The translations under genes were made by a program, and so were the position numbers. The notes under the pieces are model-generated. The model made no database searches. It saw nothing but the letters and a program-made list of their open reading frames with translations, and was not told the DNA's origin. From Flavobacteriaceae bacterium (GTDB taxonomy: Bacteria; Bacteroidota; Bacteroidia; Flavobacteriales; Flavobacteriaceae): DNA of 64,000 nucleotides. How positions within the stretch are numbered: the stretch's first letter is position 1; each line of letters begins with the position of its first letter. The stretch is from positions 124,001 through 188,000 of the forward strand of contig JALWTD010000011.1 in assembly GCA_027082925.1 (NCBI GenBank). The letters run 5' to 3'. Below are positions 17,492-26,525 of the stretch, piece by piece.

Positions 17492-19657
17492 TTGGAAAAA
17501 AAGCTTAAAATAATTATTGCGTTTTTTATCACTTTATTCACAGTCGCTTGTTCAACAAAAAAAGATGCTTTTTTGAACAGGAGTTTCCACTCTGTGACCA
17601 CAAAGTACAATGTACTTTACAATGGAAATTTAGCACTTGAATCGGGTTTAAGTCAGTTAAATGACAACTACTCTGATAATTTTTGGGAACGTTTACCAAT
17701 AGAGCCTTTGAAAGTTGAGGTTTTAGCCTTGCCCGGAATGAAAAAAGAAAAGGATAAATCTCCAAAAGAATTTGAAAGAGCAGAAGAAAAAGCAGTAAAA
17801 GCCATTCAAACACACTCTATGTTAATTGCTCGTCAAGAGCGAAACAAGCAAATAGATGACGCTTACTTACTATTAGGAAAAGCACGTTACTACTCAAAAC
17901 GATTTGTACCGGCTTTAGAGGCATTTAATTTTGTAATATTAAAATACCCAAATGCTAGTTTAATTAACGAAACTAAAATTTGGCAAGCAAAAACCTTAGT
18001 GCGTTTACAAAACGAAGAACAAGCTATAGAAAACCTTAAATACTTGTTTAAAAATAAAAATCTTAGTAAACAAATAAAAGAACAAGCACATACTGCCATA
18101 GCAATGGCATATGTAAAAACAGATAGTTTACAACAAGTAATAAATCATTTAAATAAAGCTGTATTAACCAACTATAATAAAGAACAAACAGCCAGAAACC
18201 TTTTTATTTTAGGACAAATATATAGAGAGCAAAATAAAATAGACTCTTCAAACATGGCTTTTCAAAAAATTATAGACGTAAAAAAATTCCCTTATAAATA
18301 CAGAATACATGCTCAAATAGAAAAAGCTAAAAACATTACAAATAAGGTAGAAGCGTTAAGCACTATTGAAACATTAAAAAAGCTGATTAAAGATAGAGAT
18401 AATCGTCCATATTTAGACCAACTCTACTATCAGGCAGGAGTTATCGAGCACGATAAAGATAAAGCTATAAATTATTTTAAAAAATCGTTACAACACAGCA
18501 TAAAACCAAATTTTCAAAAAGAATTAACATACCAAGCCATAGGAAATTTATTTTTTGATAAAGCCGATTTTTTAACAGCAGGAGCGTACTACGATAGTAT
18601 TTTACAAATCACCAAAAACGAAAACGCTAAGAGAGTTCGAAGTGTAAAAAGAAGACGAAAAAATTTAGACGAGGTTATTTTTTACGAAAAAATATCAAAA
18701 GTGAACGATAGTATTCTAAAAATAGCAGCGATGGATGAAGAAAGCCAAAAAGCTTTTTTTACGAGCTATATAGAAAAATTAAAAGCTTCTGAAAAAACAA
18801 AACAACAAACCAATTTAGGAAGTGCTTTTTACAAAACAAACAATAATCAAATAGCAACTTCAAACCAAGGTAAATGGTATTTTTATAACGCCCAAACGGT
18901 AGGTTTTGGAACCCAAGAATTTAAGCGTATTTGGGGAAACAGACCCTTGGAAGATAACTGGAGGCTTAGTGAAAAAACACAGTTAAATTTAGCAACAACA
19001 AAAACAGTTACCACTCAAGAACAAGCTAACAATAACGAAGCACTTGAACTTTCGTACTATTTAAATAAAATACCTACAACACAGCACCAAATAGATAGCA
19101 TTGTAGCAGAGAGAAATAATGCATATTTTAAGTTAGGTGTTATTTATAAAGAACAATTTAAAGAGTTAGACCTCGCGGTTGATAAATTAGAAAAATTATT
19201 AATATATAAACCTTCGAAAAATATATTGCTTCCGACAAAATATCATTTATACAAGATATATTTAACTAAAGATAAAGCAAAAGCTCTTGATTTAAAGAAA
19301 GATATTGTAAATAATTACAGTGATTCTAAGTATGCTAAAATTATTACAAATCCAAAAGAGATGCTTGTAAACAAAGACGATAAAAATTCTCCAGAAAAGG
19401 TTTATGTTGAAGCGTTTTACGATTATAAAGATGAAGATTTTGATAGTGCAATAAAACGAACCTCTGCAGCAATAAGTAAGTACGAAGGGCAACCAATTGT
19501 TGCTAAGTTTGAATTGCTAAGAGCCTATGCAATAGGAAAAAAAGAAGGATTAAAAGCTTTTAAAGAAGCGTTAGAATTTGTTGCTATGAATTACCCTAAT
19601 ACTGAAGAAGGAAAAAAAGCGTTAAAAGTAATAACAACCATAAAAACAAAAATATAA
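17492..19657 (+). CDS. sprE: SprE/PorW-type gliding motility and type IX secretion lipoprotein
   Basis: About 721 aa from the TTG at 17492 (then EKKLKIIIAFFITLFTVAC, a lipobox). The mature start CSTKKDAFLNRSFHSVTTKY with NVLYNGN is the pattern I know from SprE/PorW, followed by many TPR-like helical repeats. SprE/PorW is a periplasmic lipoprotein needed for type IX secretion and gliding. An upstream extension to 17420 is rejected because it starts inside the promoter box and would put 24 odd residues before the signal peptide. The TTG start is the best available but not proven. The secreted LamG protein in this window carries a matching type IX signal. Confidence 0.85.
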   Translation: MEKKLKIIIAFFITLFTVACSTKKDAFLNRSFHSVTTKYNVLYNGNLALESGLSQLNDNYSDNFWERLPIEPLKVEVLALPGMKKEKDKSPKEFERAEEKAVKAIQTHSMLIARQERNKQIDDAYLLLGKARYYSKRFVPALEAFNFVILKYPNASLINETKIWQAKTLVRLQNEEQAIENLKYLFKNKNLSKQIKEQAHTAIAMAYVKTDSLQQVINHLNKAVLTNYNKEQTARNLFILGQIYREQNKIDSSNMAFQKIIDVKKFPYKYRIHAQIEKAKNITNKVEALSTIETLKKLIKDRDNRPYLDQLYYQAGVIEHDKDKAINYFKKSLQHSIKPNFQKELTYQAIGNLFFDKADFLTAGAYYDSILQITKNENAKRVRSVKRRRKNLDEVIFYEKISKVNDSILKIAAMDEESQKAFFTSYIEKLKASEKTKQQTNLGSAFYKTNNNQIATSNQGKWYFYNAQTVGFGTQEFKRIWGNRPLEDNWRLSEKTQLNLATTKTVTTQEQANNNEALELSYYLNKIPTTQHQIDSIVAERNNAYFKLGVIYKEQFKELDLAVDKLEKLLIYKPSKNILLPTKYHLYKIYLTKDKAKALDLKKDIVNNYSDSKYAKIITNPKEMLVNKDDKNSPEKVYVEAFYDYKDEDFDSAIKRTSAAISKYEGQPIVAKFELLRAYAIGKKEGLKAFKEALEFVAMNYPNTEEGKKALKVITTIKTKI

Positions 19658-19680
19658 ACAAACCCATAAAGCTCAAACAT

Positions 19681-20082
19681 ATGTTTTCAGAAAAAAAAGA
19701 CAAACAACCTCAAGTCTTAGAACGTAACATTATAGGAAATAACACATCTATTGTTGGAGATATTATATCAGAAGGCGACTTTAGAATAGATGGAAAAGTA
19801 GAAGGTTCTATAAAAACAACAGGACGTGTTGTAATTGGTAAATCCGGAGAAATTAAAGGAAAGATAGATTGTAGAAATGCAGATATTGAAGGGAAATTTT
19901 CGGGAGAATTAATAGTTAGCTCATTACTAACACTAAAAGCAACGGCACGTATATTTGGAGAAGTCATAATAAGTAAACTATCCGTAGAGCCAGGAGCTGA
20001 ATTTAACGCAACATGTTCTATGAAAAGCTCGGTGAAAGAGTTAAAAAATGAACAAACAAAAAAAGAAAAAACCGCTTCATAA
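19681..20082 (+). CDS. bactofilin family polymer-forming protein
   Basis: 133 aa. The central ~90 residues form the repetitive right-handed beta-helix of bactofilins: NTSIVGDIISEGDFRIDGKV, EGSIKTTGRVVIGKSGEIKG, then KIDCRNADIEGKFSG. Bactofilins polymerise into cytoskeletal filaments that organise wall enzymes or other machinery. The gene is 23 bp after sprE, and its 3' end overlaps the next gene by 35 bp, so expression of sprE, bactofilin and the ATP-synthase accessory genes may be coupled. Confidence 0.9.
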   Translation: MFSEKKDKQPQVLERNIIGNNTSIVGDIISEGDFRIDGKVEGSIKTTGRVVIGKSGEIKGKIDCRNADIEGKFSGELIVSSLLTLKATARIFGEVIISKLSVEPGAEFNATCSMKSSVKELKNEQTKKEKTAS

Positions 20083-20278
20083 GTACATTCAGTTAACAGG
20101 AGTTGCTTTTCAAATGGGAATCACCATTTATTTAGGAACGTATGTTGGTAAAAAACTAGATGATTATTTTCAATCTACTAAAAAAACATTTACCATTATA
20201 GGTACCTTATTAGGTTTGTTAATTTCAATTTGGAGTGTGCTATTACAGCTAAAAAAAATTAATGATAAATATGAATAA
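20048..20278 (+). CDS. AtpZ/AtpI-like F0F1 ATP synthase accessory protein
   Basis: 76 aa with two transmembrane helices (FQMGITIYLGTYVGKKLDDYF and TFTIIGTLLGLLISIWSVLL). The G-x3-G-x3-D pattern in helix one matches AtpZ/AtpI-type proteins, which help assemble the c-ring and may bind Mg or Ca. It overlaps bactofilin by 35 bp and the next gene by 8 bp, and lies directly upstream of the ATP synthase genes. The name is supported by context and helix pattern. Confidence 0.75.
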   Translation: MNKQKKKKPLHKYIQLTGVAFQMGITIYLGTYVGKKLDDYFQSTKKTFTIIGTLLGLLISIWSVLLQLKKINDKYE

Positions 20279-20651
20279 GGAGCTCATAGGTTTTTACGTA
20301 AGGCTTTTTGTTTTTTTAGGCATTGTTTTAGCAATCCATATTTGGGCATTAAACTACACTACAATTGTATTTTCTAAAAATATAATTTTTCTTTCCTACG
20401 GAATAAACTACGCACTAGCTTTAGTTATCTACACCACCCTGTTTATTCTAAAGAAAAAATACGAACATATATTAGGTTTTATTTTTATGGCAGGAAGCTT
20501 TCTAAAATTTGGAGCTTACTTTATTTTTTTAAATCCTATTTTTAAACAAGACGGCACTGTAACCACAGTAGAAGCGTTGTTATTTATGATACCGTATGCT
20601 TTTTGTTTAATAATAGAAACAATAGCATTAATAAGGTTGCTAAATAAATAA
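20271..20651 (+). CDS. DUF6168 family small membrane protein
   Basis: 126 aa from ATG 20271 (MNKELIGFYVRLF); an alternative ATG at 20262 adds three residues. About four transmembrane helices. I recognise the DUF6168 family, small flavobacterial proteins that sit between AtpZ-like and atpB genes, similar in position to AtpI of other bacteria. A role in c-ring assembly is plausible but inferred. Overlaps the preceding gene. Confidence 0.7.
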   Translation: MNKELIGFYVRLFVFLGIVLAIHIWALNYTTIVFSKNIIFLSYGINYALALVIYTTLFILKKKYEHILGFIFMAGSFLKFGAYFIFLNPIFKQDGTVTTVEALLFMIPYAFCLIIETIALIRLLNK

Positions 20652-20708
20652 AAATAATATCTTCTAAAGCTCGCTATTTGTGGTAAAAAAACAAAAAAAA
20701 ATATTTTT

Positions 20709-20736
20709 TTGTTTCTAATATAAAAACGTACATTTG
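20709..20736 (+). promoter_or_regulatory. promoter of the atpBEFHAG operon
   Basis: TTG at 20709-20711 (in a TTTTTTTG run), 17 nt spacer, TACATTTG at 20729-20736. Both elements and the spacing fit the Bacteroidota consensus. The atpB start codon is 36 nt downstream. One of the clearest promoters here. Confidence 0.75.
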
Positions 20737-20772
20737 CAAAATATTTTTAGACAACACTATCAATAAAGTGAT

Positions 20773-21876
20773 ATGCATAGAATTAACTTAGTTAAAATAC
20801 TTACGTTACTACTATTAACCGTAACAATTTCGGTAAATGCGCAGCATAATTCTCAAAATGAGAAAAAGGCTGAAAATAGTCATTCAAAGAAAGACTTGAA
20901 ATCTGAAATTAAGGAATACATCAATCATCACTTATTGGATTCTCATGATTTTAATTTATTTTCTTGGACTACAGATGAAGGAGAGCATAAATATTTTGGA
21001 GCACCTCTACCGGTTATTCTATGGGATGGAGGGTTAAAAGTGTTTTTATCTTCAAAATTTCATCACGGAGAAGCGGTAGCAGAAGTAAATGGAAATTACT
21101 ACAAGTTGTATCACAACAAAATATATAAAACAGATGCTAAAGGAACAATTTCTTTAGATGAGCATCAACATCCTTTGAATGAAAAGCCATTAGATTTTTC
21201 AATCACAAAAAATATAACCTTTATTTTTCTGGTAGGACTACTTATGTTTTTAATGTTTAGCAGGATGGCAAAATCGTACAAAAAAAACAATCTAATTCCA
21301 AAAGGAATAGGACGTTTATTAGAGCCTATAGTGCTTTATATTAGAGATGATATAGCAATTCCAAACATTGGAGAAAAGAAATACAAAAAATATATGAGTT
21401 ACTTGTTAACAGTATTTTTCTTTGTATGGATAATAAATCTTTTAGGATTAACACCGCTAGGAGTTAATGTTACAAATAACATTGCAGTAACATTATCTTT
21501 AGCGTTGGTAACATATTTTTTAACAACGTTTACAGCGAATAAAAACTACTGGAAGCACGTTTTTTGGATGCCTGGAGTTCCTTGGCCTATGAAAATAATA
21601 TTAGCGCCTATAGAGTTATTAGGTACTTTTATTAAACCGTTTTCACTAATGATTCGTTTGTATGCGAATATTACAGCAGGACATATCGTATTGATGAGTA
21701 TTATAGGATTAATGTTTATATTCAAAAACTGGATTGGAAGTCCACTTTCTTTTGGATTAGCATTTGCACTATCATTACTAGAGTTGTTGGTAGCAGCATT
21801 ACAGGCATATATATTTACAATGTTATCAGCATTGTACTTTGGTATGGCTGTAGAAGAACATCATGACGATCACTAA
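20773..21876 (+). CDS. atpB: ATP synthase F0 subunit a
   Basis: 367 aa. Forms the proton half-channels beside the c-ring. It has an N-terminal signal-like segment (LLLLTVTISVNAQ) and a ~110-residue His-rich periplasmic extension, typical of the long Bacteroidota version. Five to six helices follow. The essential arginine lies in PFSLMIRLYANITAGH, and the C-terminal helix reads ELLVAALQAYIFTMLSALY. First gene of the operon with its own promoter. Confidence 0.96.
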   Translation: MHRINLVKILTLLLLTVTISVNAQHNSQNEKKAENSHSKKDLKSEIKEYINHHLLDSHDFNLFSWTTDEGEHKYFGAPLPVILWDGGLKVFLSSKFHHGEAVAEVNGNYYKLYHNKIYKTDAKGTISLDEHQHPLNEKPLDFSITKNITFIFLVGLLMFLMFSRMAKSYKKNNLIPKGIGRLLEPIVLYIRDDIAIPNIGEKKYKKYMSYLLTVFFFVWIINLLGLTPLGVNVTNNIAVTLSLALVTYFLTTFTANKNYWKHVFWMPGVPWPMKIILAPIELLGTFIKPFSLMIRLYANITAGHIVLMSIIGLMFIFKNWIGSPLSFGLAFALSLLELLVAALQAYIFTMLSALYFGMAVEEHHDDH

Positions 21877-21911
21877 AAATTGAATGTTTAATTAATAAAT
21901 ATATATATATT

Positions 21912-22103
21912 ATGACAATTCCAAATATTGTAGGAGCAGGTTTAATCGTAATCGGTGCTGGTTTAGGTATCGGTAGAATTGGTGGTTCAGCAATGGACGC
22001 TATAGCACGTCAACCAGAAGCTTCAGGGAAAATTCAAACAGCTATGCTTATTGCAGCGGCTTTAATTGAAGGTATTGGATTTGCTGCTTTATTTGCAGCT
22101 TAA
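21912..22103 (+). CDS. atpE: ATP synthase F0 subunit c
   Basis: 63 aa, two helices joined by the polar loop RQPEASGK. The proton-carrying acid is Glu53 in AAALIEGIGFA. The glycine-rich first helix (GAGLGIGRIGG) packs the ring. I see no Na-type polar ligand set, so proton coupling is likely. A long hairpin directly after the stop codon probably raises its expression over the other subunits. Confidence 0.96.
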   Translation: MTIPNIVGAGLIVIGAGLGIGRIGGSAMDAIARQPEASGKIQTAMLIAAALIEGIGFAALFAA

Positions 22104-22106
22104 AAA

Positions 22107-22145
22107 AAATAAATAGCTGTAACGGTTGGTTGCAGCTATTTATTT
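22107..22145 (+). other. long intercistronic RNA hairpin between atpE and atpF
   Basis: AAATAAATAGCTG (22107-22119) pairs with CAGCTATTTATTT (22133-22145), and the stem continues inward through TAAC/GTTG with one wobble to a five-base loop, GGTTG. About 17 bp with no mismatches, and no T-run after it, so it is not a plain terminator. Position directly after atpE suggests mRNA processing or protection that increases c-subunit output. Confidence 0.75.
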
Positions 22146-22185
22146 CAACTATTAATTAAATTAAAGATAATAACAACAGTATAAT

Positions 22186-22686
22186 ATGGATAAGTTAATA
22201 GAACAGTTCTCTTTAGGTTTATTTTTTTGGCAAACAGTATTGTTTGTTGGGTTAGTTATTTTATTGAAGAAGTTTGCATGGAAGCCTATACTAGATGCTG
22301 TAAATGAAAGAGAAGAAGGTATTAAGAATGCATTAGACGAGGCAGAGAATGCGCGTAAAGAAATGCAAAACTTAACAGCTGATAACGAACGTATTTTAAA
22401 AGAAGCGCGTGCTGAACGTGATACGCTTTTAAAAGAAGCTAGAGAAATGAAAGAAAGCATCATTTCAGAAGCAAAAGGAGAAGCTCAATTACAAGCAAAT
22501 AAAGTAATAGAACAAGCAAAAGCAACTATTGAGGCAGAAAAACAAGCCGCTATTACAGATTTAAAAAATCAAGTAGCAGAGCTGTCAATTGAAATAGCTG
22601 AAAAAGTAGTTAAACGAGAATTGTCAGATAAAGACAAACAAGAAAAGCTTGTTGAGGAAATGTTAAAAGAAGTAACTATTAGTTAA
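22186..22686 (+). CDS. atpF: ATP synthase F0 subunit b
   Basis: 166 aa. One N-terminal membrane helix (GLFFWQTVLFVGLVILLKKF) followed by a long charged helix (WKPILDAVNEREEGIKNALD onward) that forms the peripheral stalk to F1. Length and layout are standard. It follows the atpE hairpin by 40 bp and precedes atpH by 10 bp. Confidence 0.96.
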   Translation: MDKLIEQFSLGLFFWQTVLFVGLVILLKKFAWKPILDAVNEREEGIKNALDEAENARKEMQNLTADNERILKEARAERDTLLKEAREMKESIISEAKGEAQLQANKVIEQAKATIEAEKQAAITDLKNQVAELSIEIAEKVVKRELSDKDKQEKLVEEMLKEVTIS

Positions 22687-22696
22687 TACGTTTAGA

Positions 22697-23254
22697 ATGA
22701 GCGGATCTAGAGCAGCATTACGATATGCAAAAGCAATTTTAAGTTTTTCACTTGAACAAAATAAAGAAGTTGAAGTGAGTGACGACATGTTGCTTATTGC
22801 TAAAACAGTTGAAGATAGTCAAGATTTACAATTGTTGCTTAAAAGCCCAGTTTTAAAATCTGAAGTCAAAAAAGAAACTTTAAAAGAAGTTTTTAAAGAT
22901 AAAATATCAAGCCTTACACTAAGATTAATAGATTTACTTATAGATAATAAACGTCTTCCTATTCTTGGTGAAGTAGCAAAAAAATACACCTTAATTTACG
23001 ATACGCTAAAAGGGAAGGAAATAGCAAAAGTAACTACAGCCGTTCCGTTAAATGAAGCGTTGAATAAACAAATACTCAATAAGGTAAAAGAAATTACAGG
23101 AAAAGAAGCAACGATAGAAAGTAACGTAAATCCTGATATTATAGGAGGGTTTATTCTACGTATTGGAGATGTTCAATACGATGCAAGTATTGCAAATAAA
23201 TTACAAGTATTAAAAAGACAGTTTGAAGACGAAAGTTATACTTCAAAATTGTAA
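22697..23254 (+). CDS. atpH: ATP synthase F1 subunit delta
   Basis: 185 aa. The start GSRAALRYAKAILSFSLEQ and the C-terminal GGFILRIGDVQYDASIANKL are delta/OSCP signatures. Links the peripheral stalk to the top of the alpha3beta3 head. Standard length; between atpF (10 bp) and atpA (33 bp). Confidence 0.95.
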   Translation: MSGSRAALRYAKAILSFSLEQNKEVEVSDDMLLIAKTVEDSQDLQLLLKSPVLKSEVKKETLKEVFKDKISSLTLRLIDLLIDNKRLPILGEVAKKYTLIYDTLKGKEIAKVTTAVPLNEALNKQILNKVKEITGKEATIESNVNPDIIGGFILRIGDVQYDASIANKLQVLKRQFEDESYTSKL

Positions 23255-23287
23255 AAAATAAAAATTTAGTTTTAAAAAAAAATTAAA

Positions 23288-24865
23288 ATGGCATCAATAA
23301 AACCAGCTGAAGTTTCAGCAATTTTAAAACAACAATTAGCAGGATTTGAAGCATCAGCTTCATTAGACGAAGTGGGAACCGTATTACAAGTAGGTGATGG
23401 AATTGCACGTGTGTATGGTTTAGCAAATGTTCAATACGGTGAGTTAGTTGAATTTGAAAACGGTTTGGAGGGAATTGTATTAAACCTTGAAGAAGACAAT
23501 GTAGGGGTAGTACTTTTAGGTCCTTCAAAAGAAATAAAAGAAGGCGCTATTGTTAAAAGAACAGAAAGAATTGCTTCTTTAAAAGTTGGAGAAGGAATTG
23601 TTGGACGTGTGGTAAATACTTTAGGAACACCAATAGACGGTAAAGGCCCTATTCAGGGAGAAACTTTTGAAATGCCTCTAGAACGTAAAGCACCGGGAGT
23701 TATTTATCGTGAGCCTGTAACTGAACCATTACAAACAGGTGTAAAAGCCGTTGATGCAATGATTCCAGTTGGTAGAGGTCAACGAGAGTTAATTATTGGA
23801 GACCGTCAAACAGGAAAATCAACAGTTGCTATTGATACTATTATCAATCAAAAAGAATTTTACGATGCAGGAGAGCCTGTGTATTGTATTTATGTAGCCA
23901 TAGGACAAAAAGCATCAACCGTTGCAGGTATTGCTAGTATGCTTGAAGAAAAAGGCGCAATGGCCTATACTACAATTGTTGCTGCAAACGCATCAGACCC
24001 GGCACCTATGCAAGTATATGCACCAATGGCAGGAGCTGCAATTGGAGAATATTTTAGAGATACAGGACGCCCTGCGTTAATTGTATTTGATGATTTATCT
24101 AAACAAGCAGTTGCATATAGAGAGGTATCGTTATTATTACGTCGCCCACCAGGACGTGAAGCATATCCTGGAGATGTATTTTACCTACACTCTCGTTTAT
24201 TAGAACGTGCAGCAAAAATTATTAATGACGATACAATTGCATCTCAAATGAACGATGTTCCGGCTTCATTAAAAGGAAAAGTTAAAGGAGGAGGATCTTT
24301 AACAGCTTTACCTATTATTGAAACACAAGCAGGAGACGTTTCAGCATATATTCCAACAAACGTAATTTCAATTACTGACGGACAAATTTTCTTAGAGTCA
24401 GATTTATTTAACTCAGGTGTACGTCCGGCAATTAATGTTGGTATTTCGGTTTCTCGTGTAGGAGGAAATGCTCAAATTAAATCAATGAAAAAAGTAGCTG
24501 GTACATTAAAATTAGACCAAGCACAATATCGTGAACTAGAAGCATTTGCTAAGTTTGGTTCAGATTTAGATGCTGCTACAATGAATGTTATTGAAAAAGG
24601 AAAGAGAAATGTTGAAATATTAAAGCAAAACCAAGGAGATCCTTTTACTGTTGAAGATCAAATTGCAATTATTTATGCAGGATCTAAAAACTTATTAAGA
24701 GATGTTCCTGTAGAAAAAGTGAAAGAATTTGAAAAAGATTATATCGCTTATTTAAATGCAAAACACAGAGATACTTTAGATATTTTAAAATCAGGTAAAT
24801 TAACAGATGAAGTTATTGATACCTTAACAAATGCAGCTAAAGAAATTTCTGCTAAATATGCTTAA
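23288..24865 (+). CDS. atpA: ATP synthase F1 subunit alpha
   Basis: 525 aa. Non-catalytic nucleotide-binding subunit of F1. P-loop GDRQTGKST near residue 177, the family motif [11 protein letters not shown], and the alpha signature [14 protein letters not shown] are all present. The matching catalytic beta subunit gene, atpD, is not next in the operon as in many other bacteria. Confidence 0.97.
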   Translation: MASIKPAEVSAILKQQLAGFEASASLDEVGTVLQVGDGIARVYGLANVQYGELVEFENGLEGIVLNLEEDNVGVVLLGPSKEIKEGAIVKRTERIASLKVGEGIVGRVVNTLGTPIDGKGPIQGETFEMPLERKAPGVIYREPVTEPLQTGVKAVDAMIPVGRGQRELIIGDRQTGKSTVAIDTIINQKEFYDAGEPVYCIYVAIGQKASTVAGIASMLEEKGAMAYTTIVAANASDPAPMQVYAPMAGAAIGEYFRDTGRPALIVFDDLSKQAVAYREVSLLLRRPPGREAYPGDVFYLHSRLLERAAKIINDDTIASQMNDVPASLKGKVKGGGSLTALPIIETQAGDVSAYIPTNVISITDGQIFLESDLFNSGVRPAINVGISVSRVGGNAQIKSMKKVAGTLKLDQAQYRELEAFAKFGSDLDAATMNVIEKGKRNVEILKQNQGDPFTVEDQIAIIYAGSKNLLRDVPVEKVKEFEKDYIAYLNAKHRDTLDILKSGKLTDEVIDTLTNAAKEISAKYA

Positions 24866-24917
24866 TAACTCTTAAAGTAATTATTGCTTTAATGAATGTT
24901 GTATTATTAAATTAATT

Positions 24918-24935
24918 TCTCTCCAAAAGGAGAGG
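24918..24935 (+). other. hairpin between atpA and atpG
   Basis: CTCTCC-AAAA-GGAGAG perfect six-base stem with an extra T-G pair, G+C-rich for this genome, in the 88-bp gap between atpA and atpG. No T-run follows. Probably an mRNA stability or processing element, or a small dispersed palindrome. Confidence 0.55.
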
Positions 24936-24953
24936 TTAAGTACAAGCTAAACA

Positions 24954-25817
24954 ATGGCAAACTTAAAAGAAATACGTAACAGAATAACATCTATTGGATC
25001 AACAATGCAAATTACCAGTGCCATGAAAATGGTATCTGCTGCAAAGTTGAAAAAAGCACAAGATGCTATTACTCAAATGCGTCCTTATGCTAATAAATTA
25101 ACAGAGCTTTTGCAAAACTTAAGCGCAACTCTTGAAGGAGAAGTTGGAGGTGTTTATTCTGAACAAAAACCAGTTTCAAAAGTTTTATTAGTTGTTATTA
25201 CTTCAAATAGAGGTTTATGTGGAGGTTTTAATTCATCGGTAATAAAAGCCACTATTAAAAATATTGAAGACAATTATCAAGGAAAAGAAGTAAGCCTTTT
25301 AACAATTGGTAAAAAAGGAAACGATATTTTATCAAAAAACTATACTGTTATTAATAACATTAATGCTATTTTTGACGATTTAACATTTGATAACGTTGCT
25401 ACCATTGCTGAAGAAATAATGAGTTTATTTGCCGAAGGTAAATACGATAGAGTTGAGTTGGTTTATAACCGATTTAAAAATGCAGCAACACAAATTACAA
25501 CAACAGAGCAGTTTTTACCAATAGAACCACTTTCTGAAAGTGCTTCAAAAGTAAATGTAGACTATCTTTTTGAACCGGCTAAATCAGAAATAATTCTTGA
25601 GTTAATACCAAAATCGTTAAAAACACAACTATATAAAGCTATTAGAGATTCTTTTGCTTCTGAACATGGCGCTCGTATGACAGCAATGCATAAAGCAACA
25701 GATAATGCAACAGAATTAAGAGACGATTTATTATTAACATACAATAAAGCAAGACAAGCAGCTATTACCAACGAAATTTTAGAAATTGTTGGAGGTGCAG
25801 AAGCTTTAAATGGATAA
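24954..25817 (+). CDS. atpG: ATP synthase F1 subunit gamma
   Basis: 287 aa. Rotor shaft. N-terminal helix NLKEIRNRITSIGSTMQITS with AMKMVSAAKLKKA, the SNRGLCGGFN motif, and the C-terminal helix ATELRDDLLLTYNKARQAAI with TNEILEIVGGAEAL are classic. Last gene of the operon; a strong terminator lies 26 bp downstream. atpD and atpC do not follow. Confidence 0.96.
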   Translation: MANLKEIRNRITSIGSTMQITSAMKMVSAAKLKKAQDAITQMRPYANKLTELLQNLSATLEGEVGGVYSEQKPVSKVLLVVITSNRGLCGGFNSSVIKATIKNIEDNYQGKEVSLLTIGKKGNDILSKNYTVINNINAIFDDLTFDNVATIAEEIMSLFAEGKYDRVELVYNRFKNAATQITTTEQFLPIEPLSESASKVNVDYLFEPAKSEIILELIPKSLKTQLYKAIRDSFASEHGARMTAMHKATDNATELRDDLLLTYNKARQAAITNEILEIVGGAEALNG

Positions 25818-25843
25818 AAACAACGATTTTTAAAACCTATTTT

Positions 25844-25877
25844 AAGAGCTTATCATTTTTTGATAAGCTCTTTTTTT
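25844..25877 (+). terminator. intrinsic terminator of the atp operon
   Basis: AAGAGCTTATCA-TTTTT-TGATAAGCTCTT, a perfect 12-bp stem followed by further T residues, 26 bp after atpG. Confidence 0.9.
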
Positions 25878-25922
25878 GTAGTTTGGTACACACTTTGCGT
25901 AACTGATTTTAAAACAAATCGT

Positions 25923-26408
25923 ATGAATAAGCCGTTTAATACTTTAGTAATAATACTTTTACCACTATTATTTTCATTTTGTGGTAATTCTAAAATTAAA
26001 AATTTACAATCGCCACCATTTAAGGTTGTAAACGCGGTGTATAGTTATTGGGTTGGAGGTCAGCCGGGAGTAAAAGGAATAAAAATAAAAATAGCAATTG
26101 ATAACCCGTCAATTAAGTTAGATTCTGTTTATTTTAGAGGGAACGCACTAGAACTTCAAAAGGATATGACATCTCAATTACCAACATTTATAGGAACGTA
26201 TATATTTCCGTACAAACCCCCGGTAGATTTAATAATGAGCGATAATTCAGTTCAAGAATACGGAAATAAACCACACCCTATAAGTAGTAAAAAACAGCGA
26301 AATCTCAAAAAAAATGAGGCACTTATAAGTTATAAATACAACCAAAAAAGAGTGTATTTTAAAATAAATGAACTTACCGAGGAGATAGAAAGCACATTCA
26401 AAAACTAA
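25923..26408 (+). CDS. putative lipoprotein, unknown
   Basis: 161 aa from ATG 25923 (MNKPFNTLVIILLPLLFSFC). An upstream frame extension is rejected because it runs into the atp terminator. The signal ends in FSFCGNS, a plausible lipobox. The mature domain is beta-rich (VNAVYSYWVGGQPGVKGIKI, DSVYFRGNALEL). I do not recognise a family; the pattern of short strands suggests a small envelope lipoprotein. Monocistronic by spacing, 118 bp before the next gene. Confidence 0.7.
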   Translation: MNKPFNTLVIILLPLLFSFCGNSKIKNLQSPPFKVVNAVYSYWVGGQPGVKGIKIKIAIDNPSIKLDSVYFRGNALELQKDMTSQLPTFIGTYIFPYKPPVDLIMSDNSVQEYGNKPHPISSKKQRNLKKNEALISYKYNQKRVYFKINELTEEIESTFKN

Positions 26409-26476
26409 AATAAATTTAGGTGTAACTGTTTAGTAAACAGCTAATTATATTTATATAAAAACAAGTTTTCTTTTTT

Positions 26477-26492
26477 TGGCATAAAATTTGAA
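26477..26492 (+). promoter_or_regulatory. sigma-54-like promoter
   Basis: TGGCATAAAATTTGAA matches the sigma-54 -24/-12 layout (TGGCAc-N5-TTGCw): GG and TG are ten bases apart, and the T-rich lead TTTTTTTGGCA is usual. The -12 C is an A, so the match is imperfect. The next start codon lies 34 nt downstream. A TAnnTTTG box at correct spacing is not seen. Confidence 0.4.
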
Positions 26493-26525
26493 TTTTGAGA
26501 TACCATAATCTTAAAATCAAAATAT

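Noticed and set aside
23283-23528. Minus-strand 81-codon ORF within atpA
   Set aside because: Lies wholly antisense to a conserved gene and is a low-complexity Leu/His-rich shadow.
24866-24953. Missing atpD/atpC considered as a gene loss
   Set aside because: Split ATP synthase operons are normal in this phylum; the genes are most likely elsewhere.
25818-25922. Upstream extension of the lipoprotein gene at 25923
   Set aside because: The extended frame begins within the atp terminator hairpin and would hide the signal peptide inside the protein.
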